Of a stretch of 64,000 nucleotides of DNA, positions 44,685 to 54,206 are shown in pieces. Origin of the DNA: Amphibacillus xylanus NBRC 15112 (GTDB taxonomy: Bacteria; Bacillota; Bacilli; Bacillales; Amphibacillaceae); NCBI RefSeq assembly GCF_000307165.1, contig NC_018704.1:1426001-1490000 (forward strand). The letters are read 5' to 3'. Every line of letters begins with the position of its first letter. Positions within the stretch are counted from its first letter, which is position 1. Below the pieces are notes generated by a model that made no database searches, was not told the DNA's origin, and saw nothing but the letters and a program-made list of their open reading frames with translations. A program made the translations under genes and the position numbers.

Positions 44685-45233
44685 TCATTCTAATTCTGGG
44701 TCTAAATTGATTAACTCTTCATCAGTTAATTCATCAATCCAATCGTCATCGTCACTACCAAGTGTTGCTGTTGGATCAACCCGAACAGATACTTTAGTAT
44801 CACCGATAACTTCTACTAAGAATTCGCGTTCAACTTCTGTTTTAATTTTATTTGTGGCTTTGTCGATTGTGCATGATGTAGATTTTGGCTGTTGCAATAC
44901 TTTTGCATAGACATCAACTTTATTTCCAACTGTTTGCTTATCTCTTGCTGATAAATCAATCACGTCTGTATAAGTGACTCGTTCTGTGACAACTTCTGTT
45001 TTTGTATGGTCATTGTATGAATACCAAACATTAATATCGTAGCTACCATTAACTTCTACCTTGTCTTCACCTTTACGTTTAGCATTATATAAATGATTAA
45101 TGATCCAGCAGCCCAAAATACTTGATGGTTGATGTGTTGGATTTACAATATGTGTATCTTCGTTAAACTTACGACCTTTACCAATTACCGCTTTGGTAAT
45201 TATTTCACGATAGTCTTGATCCAAAAATGACAT
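44685..45233 (-). CDS. cotE: Outer spore coat morphogenetic protein CotE
   Basis: A 182-residue CotE, which organises the outer spore coat in Bacillaceae. It shows EIITKAVIGKGRKFNEDTH, SSILGCWIINHLYNA, and the acidic tail typical of CotE (DDDDWIDELTDEELINLDPE). The ATG follows GGAGGTT. It is positioned after ricA as in Bacillus. Its presence, together with spoVS and a recently broken spoVK, argues for a spore-forming lineage. Confidence 0.95.
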   Translation of the reverse strand: MSFLDQDYREIITKAVIGKGRKFNEDTHIVNPTHQPSSILGCWIINHLYNAKRKGEDKVEVNGSYDINVWYSYNDHTKTEVVTERVTYTDVIDLSARDKQTVGNKVDVYAKVLQQPKSTSCTIDKATNKIKTEVEREFLVEVIGDTKVSVRVDPTATLGSDDDDWIDELTDEELINLDPELE

Positions 45234-45267
45234 ATTTTTTTAACCTCCATTCTTGATACTTTAGCTT

Positions 45268-45319
45268 ATGCATGATGGCTAGGCGAAGTGACTCGCATCA
45301 CCTAATTCATCCTATGCAT
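45268..45319 (-). repeat. Imperfect palindrome in the cotE leader
   Basis: ATGCAT boxes at 45268-45273 and 45314-45319 bracket smaller inverted arms (AGGTGA/TCACTTCGCCT on the minus strand). It lies about 35-85 bp before the cotE start and could be a leader hairpin or regulator site. Confidence 0.4.
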
Positions 45320-45382
45320 TTGCCTAAGATGTGCTACAAAACTGGAGGTAAAAAATAAAAAAACTATTGTATTTATTATAAA

Positions 45383-45745
45383 CTATTCAATCGCTCTAAA
45401 CTTTTCATTCACTTTGACATCGATATTTGACATTAACGTTTGTAATAGGTCATTGACGACAACTTGAGTTGATTTAAACTCATCGACGATAGGAATTGCA
45501 TCAATTTCAGCTTGAATAGCATCAATCTTCTGATCTATTTCCTTCACCGCATTAACTTTCCCATAAGCTTGTAAGTTAACTGCTTGTTTTTGTAGTTTTT
45601 TAATCTCTTCAATGAGGTCTTTTACTTTTTGATTCTCATTTAATCTTGCTTCTAGTGCTTTATATCGTTCAACCTCTTCTAATTGATCTAATCGATTTGT
45701 AATTTCTTCTACTTTATTTAAGATTTCTTCTTTTGAATAAGCCAT
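45383..45745 (-). CDS. ricA: RicA (YmcA) regulatory iron-sulfur protein
   Basis: A 120-residue, largely helical YmcA/YlbF-family protein (SKEEILNKVEEITNRLDQLE; LEARLNENQKVKDLIEEIKKLQ). RicA forms the Y-complex with YlbF and YaaT, which carries iron-sulfur clusters and controls RNase Y-dependent mRNA maturation and entry to sporulation. I see no Cys in this copy, whereas the described complex binds clusters through Cys of its members; that is worth noting. In Bacillus miaB precedes it; here a dipeptidase gene does. Confidence 0.88.
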   Translation of the reverse strand: MAYSKEEILNKVEEITNRLDQLEEVERYKALEARLNENQKVKDLIEEIKKLQKQAVNLQAYGKVNAVKEIDQKIDAIQAEIDAIPIVDEFKSTQVVVNDLLQTLMSNIDVKVNEKFRAIE

Positions 45746-45859
45746 GATATCTTACACCTCAACTGTATATTTATCATCAAATTGTTTTGATTTGATATGA
45801 TTAAGTTCTGTTTTTAGTTTAACATGATTACAAACTTTATGGAGTAGAAATTAAAGATA

Positions 45860-46780
45860 TTATTTGATTCTAGGAAATTTGTTAATAAAATTTTGCCTAG
45901 TAATTTTTTCTACAATACTTTTACTATAATGTTCAGTTAAGTAGCTTTTAATACGATGAAATCCTAAAACATTTTCTAGTCCGACAATTGTATTTGTAAT
46001 ACCATCAAAATCAGAACCGAAGCAAAGCTGATCTGAGGCACCCATCTCAATAAAATAATCAATATGACGTATTAAATCAGGTATTGTAACGATATCTGCT
46101 TCTTTCGTAAATTCAGGGACAAATGTGACACCAATAAGTCCATCCCGGTCGATGATTGATTTGATCTGATGATCAGTTAAATTACGTGGATGTGGACAAA
46201 TATGAGCAGCATTGCTGTGAGATGCAATAACATGATCAGCCTGTTCAATGACATCATAAAATCCTTGGACAGATAGATGAGATACATCAGTCCAAATCAT
46301 TTCTTCATTTAACAGTTGAATAACATCTTCACCAAATCGAGACACGCCTTTATTGTTATGGCTTGTGATACTATCAGCAACAGCGTTACTATTATTCCAT
46401 GTAAGACCGACAATACGTACACCTTCATCAATTAGTCGTATAAGCTTATTTATATCATTACCAATCGGATGACAACCTTCTAGAGTTAAAATCGCACCTA
46501 ATTGATTCTCTTCTAAGTTTTCTATATCAGATTTTGATTGAATGGGAATAATATCAGGATTAGGGTAAATAATTTTTTCATAAAAAATTTCTACCATCTT
46601 CAGTGCTACATTAAATTGTTGATTGGCGGGGACATTATCGGGGACAAAGGTTGAGAAGGCTTGTATTTTGACTGGACTATTTCTCCATTTAGTTAAATCA
46701 AATTGAAGATTATCGCTAAAATTAACATCATAGTTATGAAGCCACAATTGATAAAGTAAATCACAGTGAGCATCTATCAT
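45860..46780 (-). CDS. Membrane dipeptidase-like zinc peptidase (renal dipeptidase family, M19)
   Basis: A 306-residue TIM-barrel M19 peptidase. It begins IDAHCDLLYQLW (the HxD metal pair), then AILTLEGCHPIG (bridging Glu), GLTWNNSNAVADS, DVSHLS, ASHSNAAHICPHPRNL, and FGSDFDGI near the end. M19 enzymes cleave dipeptides, including those with D-residues. Despite the family name I see no signal peptide. Start at ATG 46780 after GGGGGTG. It lies between spoVS and ricA, where other bacilli carry tdh-kbl or 2-oxoacid ferredoxin oxidoreductase genes plus miaB. Confidence 0.9.
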   Translation of the reverse strand: MIDAHCDLLYQLWLHNYDVNFSDNLQFDLTKWRNSPVKIQAFSTFVPDNVPANQQFNVALKMVEIFYEKIIYPNPDIIPIQSKSDIENLEENQLGAILTLEGCHPIGNDINKLIRLIDEGVRIVGLTWNNSNAVADSITSHNNKGVSRFGEDVIQLLNEEMIWTDVSHLSVQGFYDVIEQADHVIASHSNAAHICPHPRNLTDHQIKSIIDRDGLIGVTFVPEFTKEADIVTIPDLIRHIDYFIEMGASDQLCFGSDFDGITNTIVGLENVLGFHRIKSYLTEHYSKSIVEKITRQNFINKFPRIK

Positions 46781-46822
46781 AACTAACACCCCCAATTAAT
46801 TTTTCAATCTATATATCAACAT

Positions 46823-46858
46823 AAATCAGTGTGGGGATGACCTCCACCACACTGATTT
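46823..46858 (-). terminator. Terminator of spoVS
   Basis: A perfect 12-bp stem (46823-46834 with 46847-46858) just after the spoVS stop codon. Confidence 0.8.
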
Positions 46859-46866
46859 ATCTCACT

Positions 46867-47127
46867 TTATCTCGGTTCAACTATTAGCTTGATTGCAGTC
46901 CGTTCTTCGTTATCAATCTTAATATCTGTAAAAGCTGGGATACAAACTAAATCAACACCACTCGGTGCTACAAAGCCACGAGCAATGGCAACTGCTTTTA
47001 CAGATTGATTGAGCGCCCCTGCACCAATTGCCTGAATTTCTGCCGTACCTCTTTCCCGTAATACATTCGCTAACGCACCTGCTACTGAATTTGGATTTGA
47101 TTTTGATGACACTTTTAATACGTCCAT
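46867..47127 (-). CDS. spoVS: Stage V sporulation protein S
   Basis: An 86-residue SpoVS, small and highly conserved, of the Alba-like fold: LKVSSKSNPNSVAGALANVL, VKAVAIARGF and PAFTDIKIDNEERTAIKLI. SpoVS affects septation and spore coat assembly and may bind nucleic acid. The ATG follows GGGAGG. Placed after ymdB as in Bacillus. Confidence 0.96.
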   Translation of the reverse strand: MDVLKVSSKSNPNSVAGALANVLRERGTAEIQAIGAGALNQSVKAVAIARGFVAPSGVDLVCIPAFTDIKIDNEERTAIKLIVEPR

Positions 47128-47259
47128 CTTTGCTACCTCCCATTAGTTTCTTAAGTTCCTACCACTTTTACTATATTCGTGATATTTTCTGATATGCTAA
47201 GATCAAATAATTTGGCCTTAAAAAAACTAAAATTCCAGTATTCAGTTAGCTAATAATGT

Positions 47260-48057
47260 TTACTCGAAAAATGGTTGGTCATCGGAAATTAAGATTCGCT
47301 CGATTTTCGTTGCCTTACCCGTTTTGTTATCAATATCAATAACAACACCACTCAATTGAGCTTTACCTTTTTTAATTGCTTCAAATCTGACTGGCATCTG
47401 TGTTAAAAAGCGTTTAATAACTGCGTCTCGATCAGTTCCGATAATCCCATCATATGGGCCAGTCATTCCTACATCTGTTATATATGCCGTTCCATTGTCT
47501 AAAATACGGTTATCCGCGGTTTGCACGTGTGTATGCGTACCAACTAATGCACTAATTTTCCCATCAAGATACCAGGCAAGTGCTAATTTTTCACTTGTTG
47601 CTTCTGCATGAAAGTCAATAAAAATAATTGGTGTTCTCTTTCTAATCTCATCAATTAATTGATCTGCGTAGCGAAACGGATCATCAATTGCCGGTAAAAA
47701 AGTACGCCCTTGTAAATTGACAATCGCTACTTCCGTTCCGTTAACATTGACAAACCCATAACCTTTTCCTGGTGTACCTTCTGGATAGTTGGCCGGTCTT
47801 ATCAGTTTATCTGTATCATCAATAAAATCAAAAATATCCTTTTTATCGAATGTGTGATTCCCCATTGTGATAAAATCTGCACCATAGTTAAGTAATTGCT
47901 TATAGATTTTTTCAGTAATCCCTTTACCAGCTGCTGCATTTTCTCCATTCACAATGGTAAGTTGAGGCTGATATTTTTGTTTTAATTTCGGTAAATAGGA
48001 CTCAAGCTGTTCTCTTCCTAGAGAACCAACAATGTCACCGATAAATAAAATTCTCAT
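47260..48057 (-). CDS. ymdB: YmdB metallophosphodiesterase
   Basis: A 265-residue calcineurin-like phosphodiesterase. Metal ligands sit in FIGDIVGSLGRE, VNGENAAAGKG, ITMGNHTFDKKDI, FIDFHAEATSEK and VGTHTHVQTAD. YmdB hydrolyses 2',3'-cyclic nucleotides and influences biofilm and motility decisions in Bacillus. The ATG follows AAGGAGT. Adjacent to rny in the conserved order. Confidence 0.95.
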   Translation of the reverse strand: MRILFIGDIVGSLGREQLESYLPKLKQKYQPQLTIVNGENAAAGKGITEKIYKQLLNYGADFITMGNHTFDKKDIFDFIDDTDKLIRPANYPEGTPGKGYGFVNVNGTEVAIVNLQGRTFLPAIDDPFRYADQLIDEIRKRTPIIFIDFHAEATSEKLALAWYLDGKISALVGTHTHVQTADNRILDNGTAYITDVGMTGPYDGIIGTDRDAVIKRFLTQMPVRFEAIKKGKAQLSGVVIDIDNKTGKATKIERILISDDQPFFE

Positions 48058-48155
48058 AAATTTACTCCTTCATCATAAAATTCACAAATTCTCGCATTTA
48101 TATATTCCTTATAAAATTTAGTGTTGCACAATGATCAAAACTTGTCAAAAAGAAA

Positions 48156-48186
48156 CAGGGTGCCGTCAATTTTAACGGTCACCCTG
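48156..48186 (-). terminator. Terminator of rny
   Basis: An 11-bp stem with one bulge (48156-48166 with 48175-48186) is positioned between rny and ymdB. Confidence 0.75.
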
Positions 48187-48204
48187 ATTCTATTAACACA
48201 TTAG

Positions 48205-49776
48205 TTATTTTGCATATTCAACTGCGCGAGTCTCTCGAATTACAGTTACTTTGATATGTCCAGGGAAATTTAATTCATCTTCTATTCGCTTACGAATATC
48301 TCGTGAAATACGAATAGCTTCTAAATCATCAATCTCATCTGGTTTAACCATGATTCGGACTTCACGACCAGCTTGAATGGCAAATGACTTTTCTACACCA
48401 TCATAGGATTCAGAAATTTCTTCTAACTTTTCAAGTCGTTTAATGTAATTTTCTAACGTTTCACTTCTTGCACCTGGTCTTGCAGCGGATAAAGCATCAG
48501 CAGCAGCTACTAAAACGGCAATGATAGAAGTAGGCTCCTCATCACCATGGTGTGAGGCAATTGCGTTTACAATAACATCTTTCTCTTTATATTTAATCGC
48601 AAGTTCTTTACCTATTTCAACGTGGCTACCTTCAACTTCATGATCAATTGCTTTACCAATATCATGTAGTAGTCCAGCACGTTTAGCTAATGTCACGTCT
48701 TCTCCTAATTCAGCAGCTAATATTCCAGTTAGATGAGCCACTTCGATTGAATGATTCAATACGTTTTGGCCATAGCTTGTACGATATTTCAGACGACCTA
48801 GAATCTTAATTAAGTCAGGATGTAGACCGTGTACCCCAACCTCAAAGGTTGTCTCTTCACCAACCTCACGGATGTAATCATCGACTTCACGTCTTGATTT
48901 CTCAACCATTTCCTCGATTCGAGCTGGGTGAATCCGGCCATCTTGAACTAATTTCTCTAAAGCAATTCTTGCAATTTCTCGTCGAACTGGGTCAAAACCT
49001 GATAAAATTACAGCTTCCGGTGTATCATCAATAATTAAATCTATTCCTGTCAATGTTTCTAAAGTCCGAATATTTCGACCTTCACGACCAATAATTCGGC
49101 CTTTCATTTCATCATTAGGGAGATTAACTACAGATACAGTTGTTTCTGCGACATGATCAGCCGCACAACGCTGCATCGCATATGATAAAATATCCTTTGC
49201 TCTCTTATCAGCTTCTTCTTTTGTACGATTTTCTGCTTCTTTAATAATTAGAGCTGATTCATGATTGACTTCTTTTTGTACACGTTCTAATATAATTTGC
49301 TTTGCTTGCTCCGATGTGTAACCAGAAATGCGCTCCAGTTCAGCCTGTTGTTCAGCCAACAAAGCTTCTACTTTGCCTTCCATTTCTTCAATTTGTTGTT
49401 GTTTTTCTGCTAGAGCTAGTTCTCTCATTTCTTGCATACGCTCACGTTTAACCAACGTTTCATCTTTACGATCAAGGTTTTCTTCTCTTTGCAGGAGTCT
49501 GTTTTCTTGTTTTTGTTGCTCTGCACGTCGTTCACGTAGTTCTTCTTCTGCTTGCTGTCGAAGTCTATGATTTTCATCTTTCGCTTCTAATAAGGCTTCT
49601 TTCTTAGCAACCTCAGCATTCCGACGCCCTTCGGCTACAATTTGTTTTGCCAGCTCTTCTGCACTAGAAATCTTTTTCTCTGCAATTGATTTACGAATTA
49701 GATAGCCAACAACAATACCGACGATTAGGATAGCTAAACTGGAGATGATGATAACGAAAATATCCACATAATTCAT
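48205..49776 (-). CDS. rny: Ribonuclease Y
   Basis: A 523-residue RNase Y, the main mRNA decay endonuclease of Firmicutes. It has an N-terminal membrane anchor ([20 protein letters not shown]), a long coiled coil (about 30-200, rich in E, R, Q), a KH domain with [15 protein letters not shown], and an HD domain with [17 protein letters not shown]. The ATG follows GAGGTG. It ends at the terminator at 48.16 kb. Confidence 0.97.
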   Translation of the reverse strand: MNYVDIFVIIISSLAILIVGIVVGYLIRKSIAEKKISSAEELAKQIVAEGRRNAEVAKKEALLEAKDENHRLRQQAEEELRERRAEQQKQENRLLQREENLDRKDETLVKRERMQEMRELALAEKQQQIEEMEGKVEALLAEQQAELERISGYTSEQAKQIILERVQKEVNHESALIIKEAENRTKEEADKRAKDILSYAMQRCAADHVAETTVSVVNLPNDEMKGRIIGREGRNIRTLETLTGIDLIIDDTPEAVILSGFDPVRREIARIALEKLVQDGRIHPARIEEMVEKSRREVDDYIREVGEETTFEVGVHGLHPDLIKILGRLKYRTSYGQNVLNHSIEVAHLTGILAAELGEDVTLAKRAGLLHDIGKAIDHEVEGSHVEIGKELAIKYKEKDVIVNAIASHHGDEEPTSIIAVLVAAADALSAARPGARSETLENYIKRLEKLEEISESYDGVEKSFAIQAGREVRIMVKPDEIDDLEAIRISRDIRKRIEDELNFPGHIKVTVIRETRAVEYAK

Positions 49777-49980
49777 GGTTTCACCTCCTCTTGCTATTCA
49801 TTTGTAAGTCTTTTTAAGTCGGCATGTACTTTGTATTACCTATTTGAAATGCGTCATTAATTTTATAGTATAATTTAAATAATTATACATTATTAATATT
49901 ACTGGTGTAATTAGGCAATGTCAAGAAAACATGAACAAGTAATTTTTTTCGACAATTTTCGTATCGAATCGTGAAAAAAA

Positions 49981-50012
49981 TTGGTCGAGATTGTATGAAC
50001 AAACTCGACCAA
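49981..50012 (-). terminator. Terminator of recA
   Basis: A 9-bp stem TTGGTCGAG/CTCGACCAA followed by a T-run on the minus strand. Confidence 0.88.
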
Positions 50013-50024
50013 TAGATCAATTTT

Positions 50025-51053
50025 TTATTCTTCTGGAATTAATTCATCCATTACTTCTGTAGTTTCACCATCTAAATTATAATGAGCTCGAACTGCTCGA
50101 TTAATTTCATCAATCAATTCAGGATGCTCACGTAAATATTCCTTAGAATTTTCTCGACCTTGACCAAGACGTACTTCGTTATATGAATACCATGCACCAC
50201 TCTTTTGCACAATATCTAAATCTGAAGCAATATCTAAAAGTTCTCCTTCTTGAGATATACCTTCTCCATACATAATGTCTACCTCTGCTTGCTTGAAAGG
50301 CGGGGCTACTTTATTTTTAACAACTTTAATTTTTGTTCTGTTACCTACCATCTCATTACCTTGCTTAATCGTTTCTGCACGACGTACTTCTAAGCGAACA
50401 GATGCGTAGAACTTCAATGCTCGACCCCCTGGAGTTGTTTCAGGATTACCAAACATAACACCAATTTTCTCACGAACTTGGTTAATAAAAATTGCCGTCG
50501 TTTGTGATTTGTTTATTGCACCTGAAAGTTTACGTAGGGCTTGAGACATCAATCGTGCTTGAAGCCCCATATGTGAGTCGCCCATCTCCCCTTCTATCTC
50601 TGCTTTAGGTACTAGTGCAGCTACTGAGTCCACTACTACAATATCTACTGCGCCACTACGAACTAGAGCTTCAGCAATTTCTAAAGCCTGCTCACCAGTA
50701 TCTGGTTGAGAAAGTAACAACTCATCTGTATTAACGCCTAAGTTCTTAGCGTATACTGGGTCTAAAGCGTGTTCAGCATCAATAAAAGCTGCTGTACCAC
50801 CTCGTTTTTGTACCTCTGCAATCGCATGTAAGGATACTGTCGTTTTACCAGATGACTCTGGACCATATATTTCAATTACACGACCTCTAGGATAGCCCCC
50901 AATTCCTAACGCAATGTCAAGTGCTAATGATCCACTAGAAACCGTCGCTATTTTATGTTCAGCTTGATCACCAAGTTTCATAATTGAGCCTTTACCAAAC
51001 TGTCTTTCTATTGATTTCAAAGCCTGATCAAGGGCTTGTTTACGATCGCTCAT
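50025..51053 (-). CDS. recA: Recombinase RecA
   Basis: A 342-residue RecA: Walker [17 protein letters not shown], Walker [19 protein letters not shown]2 loop [22 protein letters not shown], and an acidic C-terminus ([12 protein letters not shown]). It drives homologous recombination and cleavage of LexA. The ATG follows GAGGAGGAA. A LexA-type site upstream indicates SOS control, and a terminator follows it. Confidence 0.98.
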   Translation of the reverse strand: MSDRKQALDQALKSIERQFGKGSIMKLGDQAEHKIATVSSGSLALDIALGIGGYPRGRVIEIYGPESSGKTTVSLHAIAEVQKRGGTAAFIDAEHALDPVYAKNLGVNTDELLLSQPDTGEQALEIAEALVRSGAVDIVVVDSVAALVPKAEIEGEMGDSHMGLQARLMSQALRKLSGAINKSQTTAIFINQVREKIGVMFGNPETTPGGRALKFYASVRLEVRRAETIKQGNEMVGNRTKIKVVKNKVAPPFKQAEVDIMYGEGISQEGELLDIASDLDIVQKSGAWYSYNEVRLGQGRENSKEYLREHPELIDEINRAVRAHYNLDGETTEVMDELIPEE

Positions 51054-51084
51054 CCGAATTCCTCCTCAAATTTAAGCTACTCCT

Positions 51085-51135
51085 ATCATACCTTTTTTCA
51101 AAGAATTACACAAGCAAAATGCGAATGAATGTTCT
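51085..51135 (-). promoter_or_regulatory. recA promoter with SOS (LexA) box
   Basis: On the minus strand TTGTGT (51108-51113) and TATGAT (51085-51090) are 17 bp apart. Upstream, 51122-51135 reads CGAATGAATGTTCT on the plus strand, a match to the Gram-positive LexA box CGAACN4GTTCG with one mismatch in each half. LexA bound here would repress recA until DNA damage. Confidence 0.75.
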
Positions 51136-51210
51136 CTTATTTTTATATATAAAATTACACTGTTTTCTTGATTTTTATTTTCATTCCAATAAAACAGCCG
51201 ATAAAAATGG

Positions 51211-52452
51211 CTACTTTAAATATTTATAGATTAATTCCAATCCTCTCTTCACAGCTAATTCACGAACGATATTACGTGGCTTTGAAAAATGACATGTATG
51301 TGTTTGATAGTCATTTTCATTGTGATATAAACAAATATACACAGTTCCAACTGGCTGTCCTTCTAATGGCTCTGGTCCAGCAACGCCAGTAAAGCTTAGT
51401 GCATAAGTTGAATTAAAGGCTCGCTTGGCCTGTTTTGCCATCTCGTAGGCTGTTTGTTTACTTACGACACCATATTGATCAATTGTTGCTTGATTCACGC
51501 CTAACGCGTTTATTTTGGCACTATTACTGTAACTAACTAAACTACCGTTGAAAACTTGACTTGATCCTGGAATTGATACAAACTGATCAGCAAATTTTCC
51601 ACCAGTTAAGCTTTCTGCACCAGCAATTGTTGCATTTTCTTTTTTTAATTGATTAATAATCACATCAATTAATTTTTGATCATCGGAACCATAAATATAT
51701 TGACCAATCCTGTTATGAATTTCTGTTTCCATCGTTTCAATCAATTGTTTTGCAGATTCTTTTGAACTTGCTTTAGCTGTAATTCTTAGAGCTACTTCGC
51801 CGTCTGCAGCGAGTGGAGCAATTGTTGGATTAGTTTGATTTTCAATTAGATCCTTCACTTCAGTTTCAAGCTGTGACTCGCCTATTCCAATACATCGAAG
51901 CATTTTAGATTCTATCACATCATTTAACTGATATTTTTCCTCAAGATAGGGCAAGATTGAATCTGTCACCATATTTTTCATTTCACTTGGTACACCAGGC
52001 ATTAAAACGATTAGCGATTGCTGATATTCAATTAGCATGCCTGGAGCAGTTCCAATTGGATTTCGAATGACAACCGCACCATCAATGACAAGTGCTTGTT
52101 TTGAATTGTTTTCTGACATAGGACGATTTGTTCGATTAAAGTAATCCTTTATATCTGCTAGAACTGCTTCGTTTTCAATTAACTTTTTCCCTACAACCTC
52201 TGAAACGACTTCTCGCGTCAAGTCATCATCTGTAGGGCCGAGACCACCCGTAATTAAGATTAAATTCGATCGCTCTAGCGCTTGTATAATCACCGATTTT
52301 AATCTTTCATGATTGTCGCCAACTACTTGGTGAAAATACACACCAATCCCTTTAGTAGCTAATTGTGATGAAATCCACTGACCATTGGTGTTAGCAATTT
52401 GTCCGAGTAATAATTCAGTACCAACCGCAACAATCTCAGCCTGCATATCCAT
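51211..52452 (-). CDS. cinA: CinA family protein (competence-damage inducible)
   Basis: A 413-residue CinA with the N-terminal MoaB/MoeA-like domain (IVAVGTELLLGQIANTNGQW; LILITGGLGPTDDDLTREVV) and the C-terminal nicotinamide nucleotide amidase domain (ATIAGAESLTGGKFADQFVS; LSFTGVAGPEPLEGQPVGTV). The C-terminal domain recycles NMN; CinA is co-transcribed with recA in many Firmicutes. The stop of pgsA and start of cinA touch (52452), indicating coupling. Confidence 0.95.
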   Translation of the reverse strand: MDMQAEIVAVGTELLLGQIANTNGQWISSQLATKGIGVYFHQVVGDNHERLKSVIIQALERSNLILITGGLGPTDDDLTREVVSEVVGKKLIENEAVLADIKDYFNRTNRPMSENNSKQALVIDGAVVIRNPIGTAPGMLIEYQQSLIVLMPGVPSEMKNMVTDSILPYLEEKYQLNDVIESKMLRCIGIGESQLETEVKDLIENQTNPTIAPLAADGEVALRITAKASSKESAKQLIETMETEIHNRIGQYIYGSDDQKLIDVIINQLKKENATIAGAESLTGGKFADQFVSIPGSSQVFNGSLVSYSNSAKINALGVNQATIDQYGVVSKQTAYEMAKQAKRAFNSTYALSFTGVAGPEPLEGQPVGTVYICLYHNENDYQTHTCHFSKPRNIVRELAVKRGLELIYKYLK

Positions 52453-53030
52453 TATTTAGACTCCTTCATTACATGCCAATTCTTAATAAAATAGTCTACA
52501 CCTGAAATCACAGTTAAAATTAAAGCTATATAAAGTAATACTTGACCCATTGGAAAATCTAAATAAGAAAATGGGTAGTTATGCAATAATAAGAAAATGA
52601 TTGATAATAACTGAAATGTCGTTTTCCATTTACCCAAAGGACTAGCCGCTAATACTAAACCTTCTCCAGCAGCCACTATTCTAAGCCCAGTCACTGCAAA
52701 TTCACGAGATAATATAATGATGACAAGCCAAGCTGGTGCTGAACCAAGTTCAATTAACAACACATAAGCTGCAGTTACTAATAGCTTGTCAGCCATCGGG
52801 TCTAAAAACTTCCCTAGATTTGTAACTAAATTGTACTTTCGAGCATAATAACCATCTAACCAATCTGTTCCAGATGCTAGTATAAAGATTAATGCAGCAA
52901 CAAAATGATCGATAGGAAGAGTAGTTGCACCGATCGTCCAACTTCCCCAATCAAGATCAATTGTTAATAAAATAATAAAAATTGGGATTAAAAAAATTCT
53001 TGATAAAGTAATTCGATTTGGGATATTCAT
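52452..53030 (-). CDS. pgsA: Phosphatidylglycerophosphate synthase
   Basis: A 192-residue CDP-alcohol phosphatidyltransferase in the membrane; it makes phosphatidylglycerophosphate from CDP-diacylglycerol and glycerol-3-phosphate. The active-site motif is SGTDWLDGYYARKYNLVTNLG then FLDPMADKL (D-x2-D-G-x2-A-R-x8-G-x3-D-x3-D). Four to five hydrophobic segments follow. Start at ATG 53030 (MNIPNRITLSRIFL) after AAAGGATGG, matching the usual family length; an upstream codon at 53078 would add 16 residues. Confidence 0.96.
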   Translation of the reverse strand: MNIPNRITLSRIFLIPIFIILLTIDLDWGSWTIGATTLPIDHFVAALIFILASGTDWLDGYYARKYNLVTNLGKFLDPMADKLLVTAAYVLLIELGSAPAWLVIIILSREFAVTGLRIVAAGEGLVLAASPLGKWKTTFQLLSIIFLLLHNYPFSYLDFPMGQVLLYIALILTVISGVDYFIKNWHVMKESK

Positions 53031-53071
53031 GTTTATCCATCCTTTCATGTTTATCAAATTATCATCATAAA

Positions 53072-53099
53072 ACCCCACCCATCACATGATGAGCGGGGT
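53072..53099 (-). terminator. Terminator between the rodZ-like gene and pgsA
   Basis: An imperfect stem with arms ACCCCGCTCATCA and TGATGGGTGGGGT on the minus strand lies 10 bp past the stop codon of the rodZ-like gene. T-rich sequence follows. Confidence 0.75.
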
Positions 53100-53108
53100 C
53101 ATGACGAC

Positions 53109-53993
53109 TTATTCCGTTTCCTCATTTAAATAAAGCCATAGAACTTGTACCGCAGTAGGTGATATTTCTTCTGATAGTTCAACTTCTATATCATTTATCA
53201 TTATTTTAATATCTTGAGGATTACCGAACCTTAAGTAAATAAAATCTTCTGTTGAAATATCAAAAGTAATCGGAGAGGCATTTGACTGTAATGTTGCATA
53301 ATATAACCGTTCACCTTGATCATTTTCAACCTCTAGCCAATTACTAGTTGAGGATTCAATAATCAATTCAATTGATTCCTCATTTGATTTATAAGAATAC
53401 TTTGATTCAGCATTTTCATATGATATGAGCGCTAACTCTGGTTCCTCATCAAGCTCTTTATTTGGTTCGTTCTCGCTAGTGTCATCATTGGTATCATCTG
53501 ACTCCTGATTAGATTGATCATCACTATCGTTTGAAGGAATTGACACTTTATCGCCTGCTGATTGATCACTATCTACTTGATCAGTAATTCCCGGATCAGA
53601 ATTATTTGGATTAAGAGATGTGCGCCAAATAAAGAATACTACACCAAATAGTAGCACAAACACAATAATTGTTGGCATAATTGTTGCAAATGGTGATGGT
53701 TTAGACGAAGTTGATTTTCTTCGTGTTCGAGATAACTGTGTGTAATCAACTTGCTGTTCAGAACTCGGAATTTCATGCTGATGCTCATCCAACAGAGCTT
53801 TAAAATCCAGATCAACTACATTTGCATATTCTTTAATAAATACCCGGGCATAAAAATTACCTGGAATCATTGAAAAGTTATTTTCTTCAATCGCTTTCAA
53901 ATGTCTTATTTGGATTTTTGTTCTTTGAGAAACATCATCCAAGCTGTACCCTTTTTCCAAACGGGCTTCTCTTAATTTTTCACCAATTTGCAT
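53109..53993 (-). CDS. ymfM: RodZ-like HTH membrane protein (YmfM)
   Basis: A 294-residue protein: cytoplasmic HTH of the RodZ type at the N-terminus (LREARLEKGYSLDDVSQRTK, then AIEENNFSMIPGNFYARVFI), one transmembrane helix near residue 110 (PTIIVFVLLFGVVFFIWRTS), an acidic linker (SDDQSNQESDDTNDDTSENE), and an extracytoplasmic DUF4115-type beta domain. RodZ ties MreB to the wall-elongation machinery. The ATG at 53993 has a weak ribosome binding site. Located before pgsA as in Bacillus. Confidence 0.9.
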   Translation of the reverse strand: MQIGEKLREARLEKGYSLDDVSQRTKIQIRHLKAIEENNFSMIPGNFYARVFIKEYANVVDLDFKALLDEHQHEIPSSEQQVDYTQLSRTRRKSTSSKPSPFATIMPTIIVFVLLFGVVFFIWRTSLNPNNSDPGITDQVDSDQSAGDKVSIPSNDSDDQSNQESDDTNDDTSENEPNKELDEEPELALISYENAESKYSYKSNEESIELIIESSTSNWLEVENDQGERLYYATLQSNASPITFDISTEDFIYLRFGNPQDIKIMINDIEVELSEEISPTAVQVLWLYLNEETE

Positions 53994-54206
53994 CTATAAC
54001 ACCATCCGTTTAACAATATTACTTTCTGTATCTAAGTCCAGACCACTATTTCTATAATAAATGATTTTCTCCATATATTAAAGAGGAAATCTTAATTTTC
54101 ACTAATTCTAGCTAATTTTTCACTCAATTACCTAAAATTTGTTCCAATTAATATAATAGACTCTGTTAAACATCAAAAAGTTACATGATTATAAGTTCTG
54201 AATTGA

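Noticed and set aside
46952-47143. 63-codon frame overlapping spoVS in another phase
   Set aside because: Fully covered by the strongly conserved spoVS frame, which has the proper ribosome binding site.
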